The notes: generated by a model not told the origin, from the letters alone. A stretch of 64,000 nt of DNA from an uncultured Alphaproteobacteria bacterium (GCA_944391445.1 CALXTL010000002.1:42882-106881); one strand, 5' to 3'. Shown: positions 8,660-19,261, counted from the first letter of the stretch. A program made the numbers and translations.

Positions 8660-9730
8660 ATGCTCACAGACGGCGGCATATTATTTTCAGGGGTTTTATT
8701 TTGCCTGATCGGCAGCCTTTTTGCCTTTGCCGTCATTGCCAAAAAAAAGAAACCTTCTTTGAATGCGCCTTTTTTTGCGCTCAGTTGTATACTTGCTTTT
8801 GCCGTCATTGTAACCAGCTTTTTCTTTTGGAAGCAGTCTGATTTTATTTCTTCCGTCACATTGCCTGCATTTATCGCTCCGGCCGTTTGCTTGCCGGGTC
8901 TAGCTTTGTTAACCCTTGCTTTTCCCAAGCCGCGGCTGCAATTTCTTGCTCTGGCCCTGTGTTGTGCTGCTCTGGTTTTTGGTTTGAACCTCTCTGTTGT
9001 CTTTTCGGAAAATTTACCGGCTGTCGTCAACCTTGTTTTAAGCTTCTTGTTATGGCTGTCTGTTTGTTTCATCCCGCGTATTTTCAATCTTAATCTTGGT
9101 TTGCTCTGCATTGAGACGCTGACCATTGCGCTTGGATGCCTGTTGTTATTTTTCATCAATGCGTTGCCGTTTGCGCTTGGCTTTTTGAGTGGCAATATCG
9201 CCGCCTGTTTTTTGGCCTTGCTGATTGCCGGACGATCAAACAAAAATCTGCTGATTTCCGATCAGATGTGCAACCTGCTGGGCTTTTTGCTTGGTTGGCT
9301 GGTGATCCTGACCCTGGCCGAAGGCACGGGCAGTTGCTTGTTAACTTTTGCTTTGTATCCGCTGATTGAATTGATTGTTGTTCTGGCTCAAAAACTGACT
9401 TTTTTACCACAGTATGCCATTGCCAAAAATAACACCCTTTATATACACATAGTCAGTGAAGAAATATCCCCGCCGATTGTCAACCGGCATTTTCTGCGCA
9501 TCAGTGCCATCTGCATTTTGTTTGGCTGTTTTCAGGCTTTTGCACCGAATATTTATTCCATTCCGTCTTTCACGCTGTTGGTTGTCTTTTGGCAGTTGTA
9601 TCGTATTTTCAACTGGCGTGAAAGTTCTTTGACTCTTAAAGAGACCAACCAGCGGCTGCTCAGCACCGTCAGAAAAAATTTGCAAGAAGTCTCTAAAAAT
9701 TTCAAAAAGGGGGCCGAAAACAAAGAATGA
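8660..9730 (+). CDS. Polytopic membrane protein of unknown function
   Basis: I do not recognise a family. The 356-residue protein has about ten or eleven hydrophobic helices filling residues 5-330, then a basic, polar cytoplasmic-type tail of about 35 residues (LKETNQRLLSTVRKNLQEV) that may form a helix. No transporter, sugar-transferase Asp-Asp or protease motif stands out. The start ATG follows GGGAGA. Its stop overlaps the ATG of the following TPR-type gene (ATGA at 9727), so the two are translationally coupled and may act as a pair. Confidence 0.7.
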   Translation: MLTDGGILFSGVLFCLIGSLFAFAVIAKKKKPSLNAPFFALSCILAFAVIVTSFFFWKQSDFISSVTLPAFIAPAVCLPGLALLTLAFPKPRLQFLALALCCAALVFGLNLSVVFSENLPAVVNLVLSFLLWLSVCFIPRIFNLNLGLLCIETLTIALGCLLLFFINALPFALGFLSGNIAACFLALLIAGRSNKNLLISDQMCNLLGFLLGWLVILTLAEGTGSCLLTFALYPLIELIVVLAQKLTFLPQYAIAKNNTLYIHIVSEEISPPIVNRHFLRISAICILFGCFQAFAPNIYSIPSFTLLVVFWQLYRIFNWRESSLTLKETNQRLLSTVRKNLQEVSKNFKKGAENKE

Positions 9731-11091
9731 CCCTCCTCGACCTTTTCAAACATATTTTTTTGCAAAAGCGCCCGGCTTCTCCTGAAGATCTGTCTCCGGA
9801 AGCCGCACGGCTGATAAATTTCAAAGTTGTCATTGCCGAATTTGCCGACAACGTTGAAAGTTCCGGCGCAGAAAAAATTTGTTCTCTGCTCAAAAACCGC
9901 GAAGGCCTCCAGGTGATTTATTTCAATGAACCTTTCAATAAATCTTTTCTGAATCTGGAAAGCCGAACATTTTTTGACTTGCTGGAAAAAGGACAAACCA
10001 TCATTGACAAAAGCGGCGCGGATGTTTTGGTCTGGGGCTGCCGCGAGGGAGAACGGATTCGTCTGAATTTTCAGACCGATCTGCAATATGAAACGACCTC
10101 CGGAATATTCACCTCAATTCTAGACAGCCTGTACTTTCCGGCGGAGATGTTCGAACCGTCTGCTCCTTTTCCAAAATCGTTGACGGCGCTGATTTATGGA
10201 GCAATTGTCAGTGCTGTTGCCACACCGACCAGACAATTGCGCATTCAAAAGCGTTATCTCCTCAAAAAAATCATTGCGGCTCTGTCCTCTGACAATTCGG
10301 CCAAATCTCTTTCGGTTGATTACCTGCCCTATATCATGAATTTTCTCGGAACGATCTATCTGAGTTATTCTTTTGAATCCGAAACCGACCGTGATTTCAA
10401 AATTGTCAAAAATCTTTTTGAAACGGCTGTTTCGCACCAGGATCTGATCAAAAACCCTATCCATCTCGGCTGCATATATCTGCACCTCGGGCAATTATAT
10501 GACGCCGCTTCGCACTACATGTCCAAACGGCCGAGTGCTTATTACCGCGGCGCAATTGCCAACTACCGTCTGGCGCAGAAATATCTTGGCAAATACACCT
10601 ATCCTTATGATTATGGCGCCATTTCCTTCCGCCTTTCCGAACTTTTTTATGACTACTGGAAACAAAAAAATGAACTTCAGGCTCTGCGGGATTCTGTCTT
10701 TAATCTGCGCGAAGCAGAAAAGATTTTTACCTATGCTCTTTTCCCCGAATTTTGGGCCAAAATAGAAGGACGCCTTGGCTACCATTTATCGTTGCTGGCA
10801 GGCCTCACGCACAGCTCCGATATTGCCGAACTTGGAATTGCCGCCTACAAAAATCAGCAAAAAATCATCACCGAAAAGCGTGACCCCTGCTCCTGGGCGG
10901 AAATTCAAGAAAAAATCGGCGACATTTATTTTCAGCTTGGCCGCAGAGATCAAGATTCCGACGCGCTGGAAGAGGCATTGGAATGCTATCATGATGCGCT
11001 TTATATTTTTGACAACATGGAACTCACCGATGCATCGAGGCGTATCACTGTCAGCATTGCCAAGACATCGGAATTACTCAACAGCAATTAA
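9727..11091 (+). CDS. TPR-like helical-repeat protein of unknown function
   Basis: The 454-residue protein lacks a signal peptide. Residues 30-145 look like a compact alpha/beta domain (strands VVIAEFADN and LQVIYF, then ADVLVWGCREG). Residues 150-450 are helical repeats of tetratricopeptide type, with motifs such as LGCIYLHLGQLYDAASHY, AEIQEKIGDIYFQLGRR and ALEECYHDALYIFD-like spacing. Such proteins usually act as scaffolds. Coupling by a 4-base overlap to the upstream polytopic membrane protein suggests a membrane-associated partner. Function unknown. A strong terminator follows at once. Confidence 0.7.
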   Translation: MTLLDLFKHIFLQKRPASPEDLSPEAARLINFKVVIAEFADNVESSGAEKICSLLKNREGLQVIYFNEPFNKSFLNLESRTFFDLLEKGQTIIDKSGADVLVWGCREGERIRLNFQTDLQYETTSGIFTSILDSLYFPAEMFEPSAPFPKSLTALIYGAIVSAVATPTRQLRIQKRYLLKKIIAALSSDNSAKSLSVDYLPYIMNFLGTIYLSYSFESETDRDFKIVKNLFETAVSHQDLIKNPIHLGCIYLHLGQLYDAASHYMSKRPSAYYRGAIANYRLAQKYLGKYTYPYDYGAISFRLSELFYDYWKQKNELQALRDSVFNLREAEKIFTYALFPEFWAKIEGRLGYHLSLLAGLTHSSDIAELGIAAYKNQQKIITEKRDPCSWAEIQEKIGDIYFQLGRRDQDSDALEEALECYHDALYIFDNMELTDASRRITVSIAKTSELLNSN

Positions 11092-11116
11092 AAAAGCGCT
11101 GTGAGGCGCTTTTTTT
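11090..11116. terminator. Bidirectional intrinsic terminator between the TPR gene and trxA
   Basis: A10-bp A-to-T stem, AAAAAAGCGC pairing with GCGCTTTTTT around a 6-base loop, overlaps the stop codon of the TPR gene. It has a T-run on either strand, so it can end both the rightward TPR transcript and the leftward trxA transcript. Confidence 0.85.
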
Positions 11117-11135
11117 CAATCTGAAAAACTGTTGG

Positions 11136-11450
11136 CTAACAATTGGCTTCAATCCAGGCTTCCAGAGTAGCTTTGGAGTTCAGACCGACTTTTGTATCAA
11201 TCTGTTTGCCATCCTTAAACAAAAACATGGTCGGAATACTGCGAATACCATACTGAGCCGCCGTATTGGGAGATTCGTCAACATTAATTTTGCAAATTTC
11301 AACTTTGCCGGCCATTTCCTTGGAAACTTCTTCCAAAACCGGAATCAGTTGACGGCAGGGTCCGCACCATTCGGCCCAAAAATCGACAAGCACCAGCCCC
11401 TTGGCCTGCAGAACTTCCGCCTCAAATTGACTGTCTGTAATCGCTTTCAT
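11136..11450 (-). CDS. trxA: Thioredoxin
   Basis: A 104-residue thioredoxin with the active site WCGPC at residues 28-32 and the cis-proline segment GIRSIPTMFLFKDG. It reduces cytoplasmic protein disulfides using electrons from thioredoxin reductase, which is not in this window. An AAAGGA ribosome site precedes the ATG. It lies 80 bases downstream of addA in the same direction, the usual addB-addA-trxA order of alphaproteobacteria, and ends at the shared terminator. Confidence 0.96.
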   Translation of the reverse strand: MKAITDSQFEAEVLQAKGLVLVDFWAEWCGPCRQLIPVLEEVSKEMAGKVEICKINVDESPNTAAQYGIRSIPTMFLFKDGKQIDTKVGLNSKATLEAWIEANC

Positions 11451-11530
11451 CTTTTTTCCTTTCCGATAAGATATGGTTTCTTTCTAATATAATTGATATT
11501 TTTTATAAATAAAGAGCAATTATGATAATT

Positions 11531-14500
11531 TTATAAATTTTTATCTTCGTCCAAAGGCATCAGCCGCGCCGTATTGGTCCATAAAATATATTTACAGATT
11601 TTTTTGTGCGGATAAATTTTTGCGACCAACTCAGCATAAGCGTCAAGCTGACGGCGATAAGTCGTTGGTACATCCGCTGCTGTTTGCGCGGCCGGCCGGT
11701 TTGTCTTAAAATCAATAATCATCACCTTGTCTTCCGTCACCACCAAGCGGTCAATCTGCCCGGAAATAATCCTGTCGCCAACCTGTCCCATCACCGGCAC
11801 TTCTGCTTTAGATGCCGATCCAAAAATCATCGCAAAGTCCTCATTTTTCAGCAAAGAAAGCAGTTCATCTCTGATTTTATTCCGCTGTCCGATTGACATT
11901 TCCGCTGCATTTTCTGCCAAAAAAGCATCAATCAGAGAACAGCGTTGCTGTGAATCCGTTTCGGGCAGATACTGCAGCAATTTATGCATCAATTCACCCC
12001 GGCGGTACGGATTAATCGGCGTTGCCGCCTCCAACGGCGACAAAAATTTTTCTTCTTCGTCTTCATCATCCGGTTTTGAAGGAGTCAGCGGCCGGGCGGT
12101 TTTATCTTCCTTTGCCGCGGGGGCAAACAACCATGCCGGCGGCTCAAATTCTGTCTCCTCGGCTGTTTTCTGTTCAAAAGAAGGTATTGCCGCTTCTTGT
12201 GCCAACTCATAGCTCAGTATGCCATTTTGGTCTTCAACCGCAATTTTACCAAAACTGTTTTTACAGATTTCATACCAGGACTCACCTTTATCCCCGCCGC
12301 GCGCGGGCTTATAACCACACAAACACAGACAGTCTTCCGCTCTGGTTAGCGCCACATACAGCAGCCGATGATATTCCTCCCGCCTGATCTGTTTCTCTTT
12401 TTCCTTACAACGCAGACAATTTTTTTCATAATCAGCGGAACGCAGCGGATAAAACAACGTGTCTTTGTCAATCAACAGCCCCATTTCTTTATTAACGCTT
12501 TTCATATCCGCGGTATCCGGCATAATCACATACGGCGCTTGCAACCCTTTGGAGCCGTGAACGGTCATGATCCGCACCGCATCAGCGCCGCTTTGTTCCA
12601 GTTCGCGCTTAATATCAACATTGTCTTTTTCAATCCAGTCAATAAATAATTGCAGTGTTGGAATATGGTCCTGCTCAAAAAGAAGACACTGATTCAAAAA
12701 TTCATCCAGCCCGTCCTCCGCCTCAAAGCCGAGTCTGCGCACAAACTGCCGACGACCGCCACAGGTATTGAGCACATGTGAAAAAAATTCAAACGGCCGA
12801 ACAAAATCAATCATATTCAGCCATTCTTGCAACTGTCGATACAGCGGCCGATATTTTTCATGAGCGTCTAAAGACACAAACAGACTTTTGACGCCACGCT
12901 GGTAGCATAAGACAAACAAATCATCATCATCCAGCCCAAACAAAGGAGATTTCAACACTTCAGCCAAACTCAGATCATCTGTCGGCAACAACATAAACTT
13001 TCCAAGAGAAATAAGATCCTTCACCGCAATCTGTTCGCTGAGCCGAATACGGTCAACACCGGCAACATTCACCCCGTTTTTTTTGCAGGCGCGCACAATT
13101 TCATTAACCAAAGCACCTCGCCGTTGCACTAAAATAAGAAAATCACGGTACTGCAGCGGTCGTCCTTTTGATTTCAAATATTCGCCGGACATAACTTTGG
13201 CATGAATATTTTCGGCAATCTGACGGGCAAGTTTTGCTTCAACCGTTTCCGGAAGTTTGCGCTCGACCTGTGTTTGCCAGACAGCAGGTTTTTCACCGGG
13301 TTCCGCCTCCAGCAACGGCCAAATTTCCACTCGCCCGGCCTCACCAATACGCGACGGCACATGTAAAGTTGTTTTTCCTTCGGCAACCACGCCTTGCTGA
13401 GGCAAAGCCTCGGCAAAAACCCGGTCCACCGTATCCAGAACCGCCGCCGTCGACCGAAAAGAAACATCCAGCGTCACTTCTCTGAAATCGATTCCCTCAT
13501 TATTTTTGCTCAGAAAATAATGACGCATTTTCTCAAATTCATAAGGATCTGCCCCTTGAAAAGAATAGATAGACTGTTTTCTGTCTCCCACCACAAACAG
13601 CGTGGATTTTTTGTCTTTGGCGCCGTCGCCATAAAAAAATTCGTTGGTAATTGCCCGCACGATTGCCCATTGATCCGGCGATGTATCCTGAGCTTCATCA
13701 ATCAACACATGATCAATACCGCCGTCAAGTTTATACAAAACCCAGTCTGCCACCTGACGATTTTCAAACAGCTGCCTGGTCATCAGAATCAGATCCTCAT
13801 AGTCCATTTTGGCATGCCGCTTTTTATAAGCCTGATACCCATGCAACAACTCATCGGCCAAAAGCAGGACGGCTTTTGTTGAAGCCAAAACGCGCAAAGC
13901 GGCCAAATGTTCGTCAAACGCCTGGCAGCGTTTGACTTCCTCCAGACACCATTCATGTCCGCCCGGACATCTTTGCATCACGCGCTGCGTTGCAAAACTC
14001 TTGCGCCCTTCATTATCGGCTTTCAAGAAAAAAGCGCGGTAAAGCTCATAATTTTTCTCTTCACAGGCGCGACCAAGATTCGCAGCCGCCGCCACATTCG
14101 TTTCACTGCCGAATTGCATGGCGGCAAGCAGAGCGGCCAACATATCGTGGTCCATATCGGCAAAAAACGCTTCCGTTGCCTGTGCTGGCGTTTCATCAAG
14201 ACTGACTCCGAGTCGCTCGGCCGCTTTGGCAATCAAATCATCGACTCGATCGGTTTGCTGTAATATCTGCAAAATCTTATTACGGTTTTGGGTCAGAGAT
14301 TCAACCAGCTTCGGAAAGCTGAATTCGCTCACTTGCATGGTGATAAACGCCAGAGCCTTGGCCAGGCGGCTATCCGGCTCTGTTTCCAGCTTAAGCAACA
14401 ACCGCCGCCTGATCTCATCCATCGCTTCTGCCGCCGCACGGTCATCCATAATTTCAAAATAAGGCGAAATTTTTGCCTCCAAAGGAAATCTTTTCAAAAC

Positions 14501-14923
14501 TTCCTCGCAAAAACTATGAATAGTCTGAATCTTCATCCCGCCGGGCGTATCCAGCAAAATGGCAAAAAGCTTGCGAGCCTGTGCCGTCAATGCTGTCTCA
14601 TCGCAGGCCCAAAAGGCCTCTTCACCCAGCAACTTTTGCAGTTCGCCGCGCAGTTTTTCTTCATCTGTTACCGCCCATTGCGCTAACTTTCCGGCAATGC
14701 GCGAGCTCATGTTAACCGCCGCCGCTTTTGTATAGGTCAGACACAATATCCGCCCCGGCAACACGCCTTTAAGCAACAAACGCAAAACTCTGTCGGACAA
14801 AACTTTGGTTTTCCCGGTGCCGGCAGAGGCCTCAACCCAAACGGAAACCTCCGGATCGGCGGCCTTTCTTTGCTGATCCGTTGCCAGCGCGTAACGGGTT
14901 TGTTTTTCCTGATCAATTGTCAT
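11531..14923 (-). CDS. addA: Double-strand break repair helicase-nuclease AddA
   Basis: AddA pairs with AddB to unwind and resect double-strand DNA ends for RecA loading. The 1130-residue protein has UvrD-type helicase motifs: Walker A ASAGTGKT (GTGKT at 35-39), Walker B LIDEAQDTSPDQW (near 405), VVGDRKQSIYSFQGAD (near 450), and MTVHGSKGLQAPYV plus YVALTRAE further on. The C-terminal RecB-type nuclease carries GQIDRL and IIDFKTNRP (about 1055-1075). All motifs appear intact. The ATG follows AAGGAG, and the start overlaps the end of addB by 11 bases. Part of rph-rdgB-addB-addA-trxA. Confidence 0.95.
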   Translation of the reverse strand: MTIDQEKQTRYALATDQQRKAADPEVSVWVEASAGTGKTKVLSDRVLRLLLKGVLPGRILCLTYTKAAAVNMSSRIAGKLAQWAVTDEEKLRGELQKLLGEEAFWACDETALTAQARKLFAILLDTPGGMKIQTIHSFCEEVLKRFPLEAKISPYFEIMDDRAAAEAMDEIRRRLLLKLETEPDSRLAKALAFITMQVSEFSFPKLVESLTQNRNKILQILQQTDRVDDLIAKAAERLGVSLDETPAQATEAFFADMDHDMLAALLAAMQFGSETNVAAAANLGRACEEKNYELYRAFFLKADNEGRKSFATQRVMQRCPGGHEWCLEEVKRCQAFDEHLAALRVLASTKAVLLLADELLHGYQAYKKRHAKMDYEDLILMTRQLFENRQVADWVLYKLDGGIDHVLIDEAQDTSPDQWAIVRAITNEFFYGDGAKDKKSTLFVVGDRKQSIYSFQGADPYEFEKMRHYFLSKNNEGIDFREVTLDVSFRSTAAVLDTVDRVFAEALPQQGVVAEGKTTLHVPSRIGEAGRVEIWPLLEAEPGEKPAVWQTQVERKLPETVEAKLARQIAENIHAKVMSGEYLKSKGRPLQYRDFLILVQRRGALVNEIVRACKKNGVNVAGVDRIRLSEQIAVKDLISLGKFMLLPTDDLSLAEVLKSPLFGLDDDDLFVLCYQRGVKSLFVSLDAHEKYRPLYRQLQEWLNMIDFVRPFEFFSHVLNTCGGRRQFVRRLGFEAEDGLDEFLNQCLLFEQDHIPTLQLFIDWIEKDNVDIKRELEQSGADAVRIMTVHGSKGLQAPYVIMPDTADMKSVNKEMGLLIDKDTLFYPLRSADYEKNCLRCKEKEKQIRREEYHRLLYVALTRAEDCLCLCGYKPARGGDKGESWYEICKNSFGKIAVEDQNGILSYELAQEAAIPSFEQKTAEETEFEPPAWLFAPAAKEDKTARPLTPSKPDDEDEEEKFLSPLEAATPINPYRRGELMHKLLQYLPETDSQQRCSLIDAFLAENAAEMSIGQRNKIRDELLSLLKNEDFAMIFGSASKAEVPVMGQVGDRIISGQIDRLVVTEDKVMIIDFKTNRPAAQTAADVPTTYRRQLDAYAELVAKIYPHKKICKYILWTNTARLMPLDEDKNL

Positions 14924-17786
14924 AACTACCCCACTCCTTCACCCGGGCCAAATGGGCATAAATTTCAAAAGCCGGATTTTTCTTAAGATTGGGATGACAT
15001 TCATACGGAGTTGATTCCAAATCATAAAGAGTAACAAGTTCCGTCACATTTTGTTTTGTTTCAGCCAAAAGTTTGGAAATATCGCCATCAATGTCAATAT
15101 TCTTAACGCCGAGCTGCCAGTACAGCAGTTTGTTCACTTTTGCCGCTTTAACACCGTCAAATCCGCCGGCCTCGGCGATCAATCCCTCTAACGGCAGCTG
15201 CGGCGCAAAGCCGCTTTTCACTTGTTTGACGCTGCGAGCTTCGCCGGTTTTATAATCAATAATATTTATCTGGCCGTCCCGCGTTTCATCAATTCGGTCG
15301 GCTTCTGCCGTGATCACAAATTTACCGCCGCCGGTCTCGATTTCCATCTTGCCGGAAATTTCGCTGTGAATTTGCAAAATATCATCCCGATACACCGTTT
15401 CTAACGCAATCAGATGCTCAATAATCTGTTCAAACTGCGGCCACCAGAAAACTTTCTTTTCATTGGCAAGCCGGTTCTCGGCAAAACACCGGCGCCCGAG
15501 GGCTAACAGCTCCTCTTTGGCATTTTCCGGAAATTGCCGCGGATACTTATGATTAAACTCCTCCAGAATACCGTGTATAATGATGCCGTAATCAGCCTTT
15601 GTCAGTTCCGGTTCAATTTTTTTCAAAGGCTGAAGTTTCAAAATATACCGGGCAAAAACGCTGTACGGATCGCGCATCAAAAGCTCGATTCCGCTAACCG
15701 AAAGACGGCGCGGCCGGGCAGCAAAAGGCGGTTTTGGCGCCGGTGGTTGCAAAGTTTCAAATTTATCAGGCTCTTCCAAAAGACGCACCAATGATAAAAG
15801 ATTTTTGTCGGTCAGCCTCTCCGCTTTAAGGCCGACAGCTTCCGCCACCGCTTGCAGACGCATCCACCAGCGCGATTTCATCATCGGCGTACCCTGTACC
15901 CGGCCGGCACGGGTCAGATAAACTTCTTTGCCGCACAACAGCTGCGCAAAATCAAAACCGAGTACGCCGATATTCCTTTCCGGCAGAGGGAAGCCGAATT
16001 CTTTTTTCATCGGCCGTGACATCCAGGGATCGGCTCCCGGCAATTGCGGCCATATGCCTTCATTAACTTCACCGATAATGGTTACATCAAAACGATTAAG
16101 TCTGGCTTCAATCGGCCCCAGAATACTCAGACGGGGATGAGTACCATACCTTGGCCGAACCATTTTTCCCGCAATCATGGCTTCAAACAAACCGGCATAC
16201 TCCGACGGCCCAATCTCACCGGAAAGATCTGCATTCTCCAACCACTGAGCCAGCAGGACCGCACCGGATTCGCCGGCATCGCCCCGCCACAAAAGCTGTC
16301 TGCCGTCTTTGGTATCCGTAGCTGCCAGCCGCTCGGCCGCACCAATATGCGCCCGCAGCAACGCCTTGGGTTGCACCGCGGATTTTGTATATAATTCTTT
16401 CAATTCTGCCAAAATGTCATCAAGCGCATTTAAAATACTGTCGGCACCGACCTCAGATTGACCGGCGCGCCAGATATTCTGCTCCAGTTCGCGCGCTCTG
16501 GTGCGCACAACAGCATAATTTTGCCCCATTCCCGTCAGAGGATTTTTCAAAAGTGCCAAAATTTCCGTCCGGGTAGCTGTCGGCGTTGCCGCTTTCAGAA
16601 TCAGACGCATAAACATTCCCCAGGCTGTCGCCGCCAGCGGGACACCTCCGGAATCATCAACCTCAATTTTCCAACGTTTCAATTGCGCGGCCACCCGCCT
16701 GGCCAGATTTCTGTCCGGCGTGACCAACGCCGCTGTTTTTTCAGGCGTCTCCAAAACTTCGCGCATTTTGGCGGCAATGGCCAAAGCTTCTTGTCTGATT
16801 TCATCACACTCCAACAAAGACAAATGTTGAAAATCAGACAAGCAGACGTCTCTTTGTGCCGCCTCGCGCCATTTATCTGTCTCGGCGGCCGGAAGCATAA
16901 TTTCCGAAACCAGCCGTTCGTGAAGCGGATTCTCTGGCCGCCGCAATTCTTGCACGTCAGAGCGCTTTAATCCCAGGAAATCAAGTAATTCCTTCAGCTC
17001 AAACTGCGGATGCCCTTCATCAACTGCCGTCCAGGCTTCTTCACTCATCCAACGATCAAGCCCGGAAAGATAAACTTCTCCTTGCGGCAAATCAAGCACC
17101 GCTCGGACTATTTTTTTCATTGCCGTAAACCCGGCAGTTGTCCCGGCCAGAATAATCTGGCGACAAGGTTTATTTTTAGTCCATATTTCCGCTTGTTTCT
17201 CAAGCAGCATTTTTTTTCGGAAACTCGCATCCGTTTTGCCGCGTTCTTGCAAAATTTTCGGCCAATAAGCAGTGATAATTTCCAAAAACTTCAGTGTTTC
17301 CTGCCAATGAGCAGCATACTCTTCAGGCACAAGATCTTTCAACCGCGAAAAATCAAGATCATGATAATACGCCATATCAATCAGCGTGCCAAGATCTCGT
17401 GCCAAATAGCAGGCCTGTTCAGCCGAAATTTTTCCTGTTCCGAAATCACCCGGACGGGAAAGAATTATTTTCATAAACAGCAGCAAACGTTCCGTCTCGC
17501 TGACAGCCGGCGGCATACTTTCAAAAGCCAGGCTGTCTTGCAAAATAATCTCATCTTCGTCCGGATCTCCGATCGGCCGCAAATGCGGCAATAATGTCGG
17601 CGTCATGCCCCGCAAACGGACAAAGGCATCCGCCAGCGTCTTGCAGGCGCGGCGATTGGGAAGCAACACCAAAACATCAGCCAGCTCCAACTCCCGGCCG
17701 CGATAATCTTCAATCAGTTTTCCGGCAAGCACATCGGCAAAGCCAACTGATGCCGCAATATTCCATATTTTATTTTGCAGCGGCAA
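14913..17786 (-). CDS. addB: Double-strand break repair protein AddB (alphaproteobacterial type)
   Basis: The 957-residue partner of AddA. The N-terminal part has a helicase-like fold without a clear Walker A (VLVLLPNRRACKTLADAF near residue 38), as known for the alphaproteobacterial AddB family. The C-terminal PD-(D/E)XK nuclease has EADRIDE and IIDYKTGE (about 832-845). It appears to start with TTG at 17786, since no in-frame ATG fits and the frame begins inside the 3' end of rdgB (17-base overlap) behind AAAAGGA. It overlaps addA downstream, so the three genes look translationally coupled. Confidence 0.93.
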   Translation of the reverse strand: MPLQNKIWNIAASVGFADVLAGKLIEDYRGRELELADVLVLLPNRRACKTLADAFVRLRGMTPTLLPHLRPIGDPDEDEIILQDSLAFESMPPAVSETERLLLFMKIILSRPGDFGTGKISAEQACYLARDLGTLIDMAYYHDLDFSRLKDLVPEEYAAHWQETLKFLEIITAYWPKILQERGKTDASFRKKMLLEKQAEIWTKNKPCRQIILAGTTAGFTAMKKIVRAVLDLPQGEVYLSGLDRWMSEEAWTAVDEGHPQFELKELLDFLGLKRSDVQELRRPENPLHERLVSEIMLPAAETDKWREAAQRDVCLSDFQHLSLLECDEIRQEALAIAAKMREVLETPEKTAALVTPDRNLARRVAAQLKRWKIEVDDSGGVPLAATAWGMFMRLILKAATPTATRTEILALLKNPLTGMGQNYAVVRTRARELEQNIWRAGQSEVGADSILNALDDILAELKELYTKSAVQPKALLRAHIGAAERLAATDTKDGRQLLWRGDAGESGAVLLAQWLENADLSGEIGPSEYAGLFEAMIAGKMVRPRYGTHPRLSILGPIEARLNRFDVTIIGEVNEGIWPQLPGADPWMSRPMKKEFGFPLPERNIGVLGFDFAQLLCGKEVYLTRAGRVQGTPMMKSRWWMRLQAVAEAVGLKAERLTDKNLLSLVRLLEEPDKFETLQPPAPKPPFAARPRRLSVSGIELLMRDPYSVFARYILKLQPLKKIEPELTKADYGIIIHGILEEFNHKYPRQFPENAKEELLALGRRCFAENRLANEKKVFWWPQFEQIIEHLIALETVYRDDILQIHSEISGKMEIETGGGKFVITAEADRIDETRDGQINIIDYKTGEARSVKQVKSGFAPQLPLEGLIAEAGGFDGVKAAKVNKLLYWQLGVKNIDIDGDISKLLAETKQNVTELVTLYDLESTPYECHPNLKKNPAFEIYAHLARVKEWGSYDN

Positions 17787-18387
17787 ATTCCTTTTCTATA
17801 AATTGAGCAAAAGCTCTGCCCCGGTGCGAAACCGCAGCTTTTTCATCTTTGTCAAAATGACCGAAAGTCTTGTCAAAACCATCCGGCATAAACACCGGAT
17901 CAAAGCCAAAACCTTTATCCCCGCTTCTTTCTGCCACAATTTTCCCGTTGACTCGGCCTTCAAAAAAGCGACAATCCTGCCCAGGAATCTTAAACGCCAG
18001 CACACAGGAAAAATGAGCAGACCAATCATTGCTTCCGCTTGCTTGAAGCTCTGCAATCAATCTTTCCATCGCCTGATCAAAGTCCCGGATGACTTTGCCG
18101 TTTTCTTCGCGTTCGGCATAGCGGGCAGAATAAACGCCTGGCCGCCCGGACAAAGCATCGACACACAAACCGGAATCATCGGCCAAACAAGGCAGTCCGC
18201 TGATCTCAGACAATTGCGTTGCTTTCAATTCCGCATTTTCGCGGAAAGTTGTTCCCGTCTCTTCAACATCAGGCAGATTCATGTCGCGCGCCGACACCAC
18301 CCGAACGCCGTATGGCGCCAGCATTTTTTTGATCTCGTCAATCTTACCCTGATTATGCGAGGCAATCAGCAGTTGCTCTATTTTCAT
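17770..18387 (-). CDS. rdgB: XTP/dITP diphosphatase (non-canonical purine NTPase)
   Basis: The RdgB/Ham1 enzyme hydrolyses dITP and XTP to monophosphates, keeping deaminated purines out of DNA and RNA. The 205-residue protein has the family's N-terminal [16 protein letters not shown], the catalytic [17 protein letters not shown], the [12 protein letters not shown] substrate loop and SHRGRAF near the C-terminus. Length is typical. Its ATG overlaps the stop of rph (ATGA), and its 3' end overlaps addB. The rph-rdgB pairing is common in alphaproteobacteria. Confidence 0.95.
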   Translation of the reverse strand: MKIEQLLIASHNQGKIDEIKKMLAPYGVRVVSARDMNLPDVEETGTTFRENAELKATQLSEISGLPCLADDSGLCVDALSGRPGVYSARYAEREENGKVIRDFDQAMERLIAELQASGSNDWSAHFSCVLAFKIPGQDCRFFEGRVNGKIVAERSGDKGFGFDPVFMPDGFDKTFGHFDKDEKAAVSHRGRAFAQFIEKEFAAAK

Positions 18388-19100
18388 TTGCCAAGCCCCA
18401 GTGCCTGTTTTTGTTTGACGATAATTTCGGCGATTCCTTTTCTGCCCAGTGCAAGCAGCTGGTTAAACTGCGCCTCATCAAACGGATCCCCCTCGGCCGT
18501 TCCTTGGATTTCAACAATTTTACCCGATTCCGTCATCACAAAATTCATATCAACCTGCGAATGTGAATCTTCTTCATAGTCGACATCCAAAATAGCCTCT
18601 CCGTTGTAAATATCGCAAGACACGGCGGCAACAAATTCTTTAATCGGATTTTCTTTAATTTTTTTGTTTTTCAAAAGTTTTTGCAAAGCGATATACAAAG
18701 CGACAAAACCGCCGGTAATCGAGGCCACCCGGGTCCCGCCGTCAGCCTGCAAAACATCGCAGTCTATGCAAATGGAAATATCCTTCATTTTGCTGAGATC
18801 CACCACCGAACGCAGTGAACGTCCGACCAAACGTTGAATTTCCTGTGTTCTGCCCGAAGGCTTTTTGGCCTCCCGCGGCACGCGGATTTGCGTAGCGCGC
18901 GGCAACATGGCGTATTCGGCTGTAATCCAGCCTTTGTCTTGCCCTTTAAGCCATGCCGGAACTTTTTCTTCGGCGCTGGCCGTGCAGACAACATGAGTCC
19001 CGCCGAACTTAACCAGACAAGACCCTTCGGCATAAGGATTAAAATTCGGAATCAGTTCAATCTCGCGAAGTTGATTATTTTGACGATTTGAATGACGCAT
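18384..19100 (-). CDS. rph: Ribonuclease PH
   Basis: RNase PH trims tRNA 3' ends by phosphorolysis. The 238-residue protein has the family start [23 protein letters not shown], the segment [14 protein letters not shown], the phosphate-binding stretch [19 protein letters not shown] and the C-terminal [17 protein letters not shown]. Full length and intact. First gene of the rph-rdgB-addB-addA-trxA run, 160 bases from the convergent-side end of the glycogen-synthase-like gene. No hrcA lies next to it, though hrcA-grpE often does in related bacteria. Confidence 0.96.
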   Translation of the reverse strand: MRHSNRQNNQLREIELIPNFNPYAEGSCLVKFGGTHVVCTASAEEKVPAWLKGQDKGWITAEYAMLPRATQIRVPREAKKPSGRTQEIQRLVGRSLRSVVDLSKMKDISICIDCDVLQADGGTRVASITGGFVALYIALQKLLKNKKIKENPIKEFVAAVSCDIYNGEAILDVDYEEDSHSQVDMNFVMTESGKIVEIQGTAEGDPFDEAQFNQLLALGRKGIAEIIVKQKQALGLGK

Positions 19101-19261
19101 TTTCTTCTCTTTCCCATAAAATTAACTGTCGTCAGATTATCCTGATTCCAAATCAATGGCAACACAAAACTAAGCTAAAGATTACGGAAAATAAAAGCAG
19201 AAAAACACACCAAACAGCATAACATACTGATTTCGCATAAAACGACTTAGAACAAGCCCTG

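Noticed and set aside
8506..9243. 245-codon minus-strand frame opposite the membrane protein at 8.7 kb
   Set aside because: Extremely Lys/Arg-rich, as expected when a Leu/Phe/Ala-rich membrane protein gene is read backwards.
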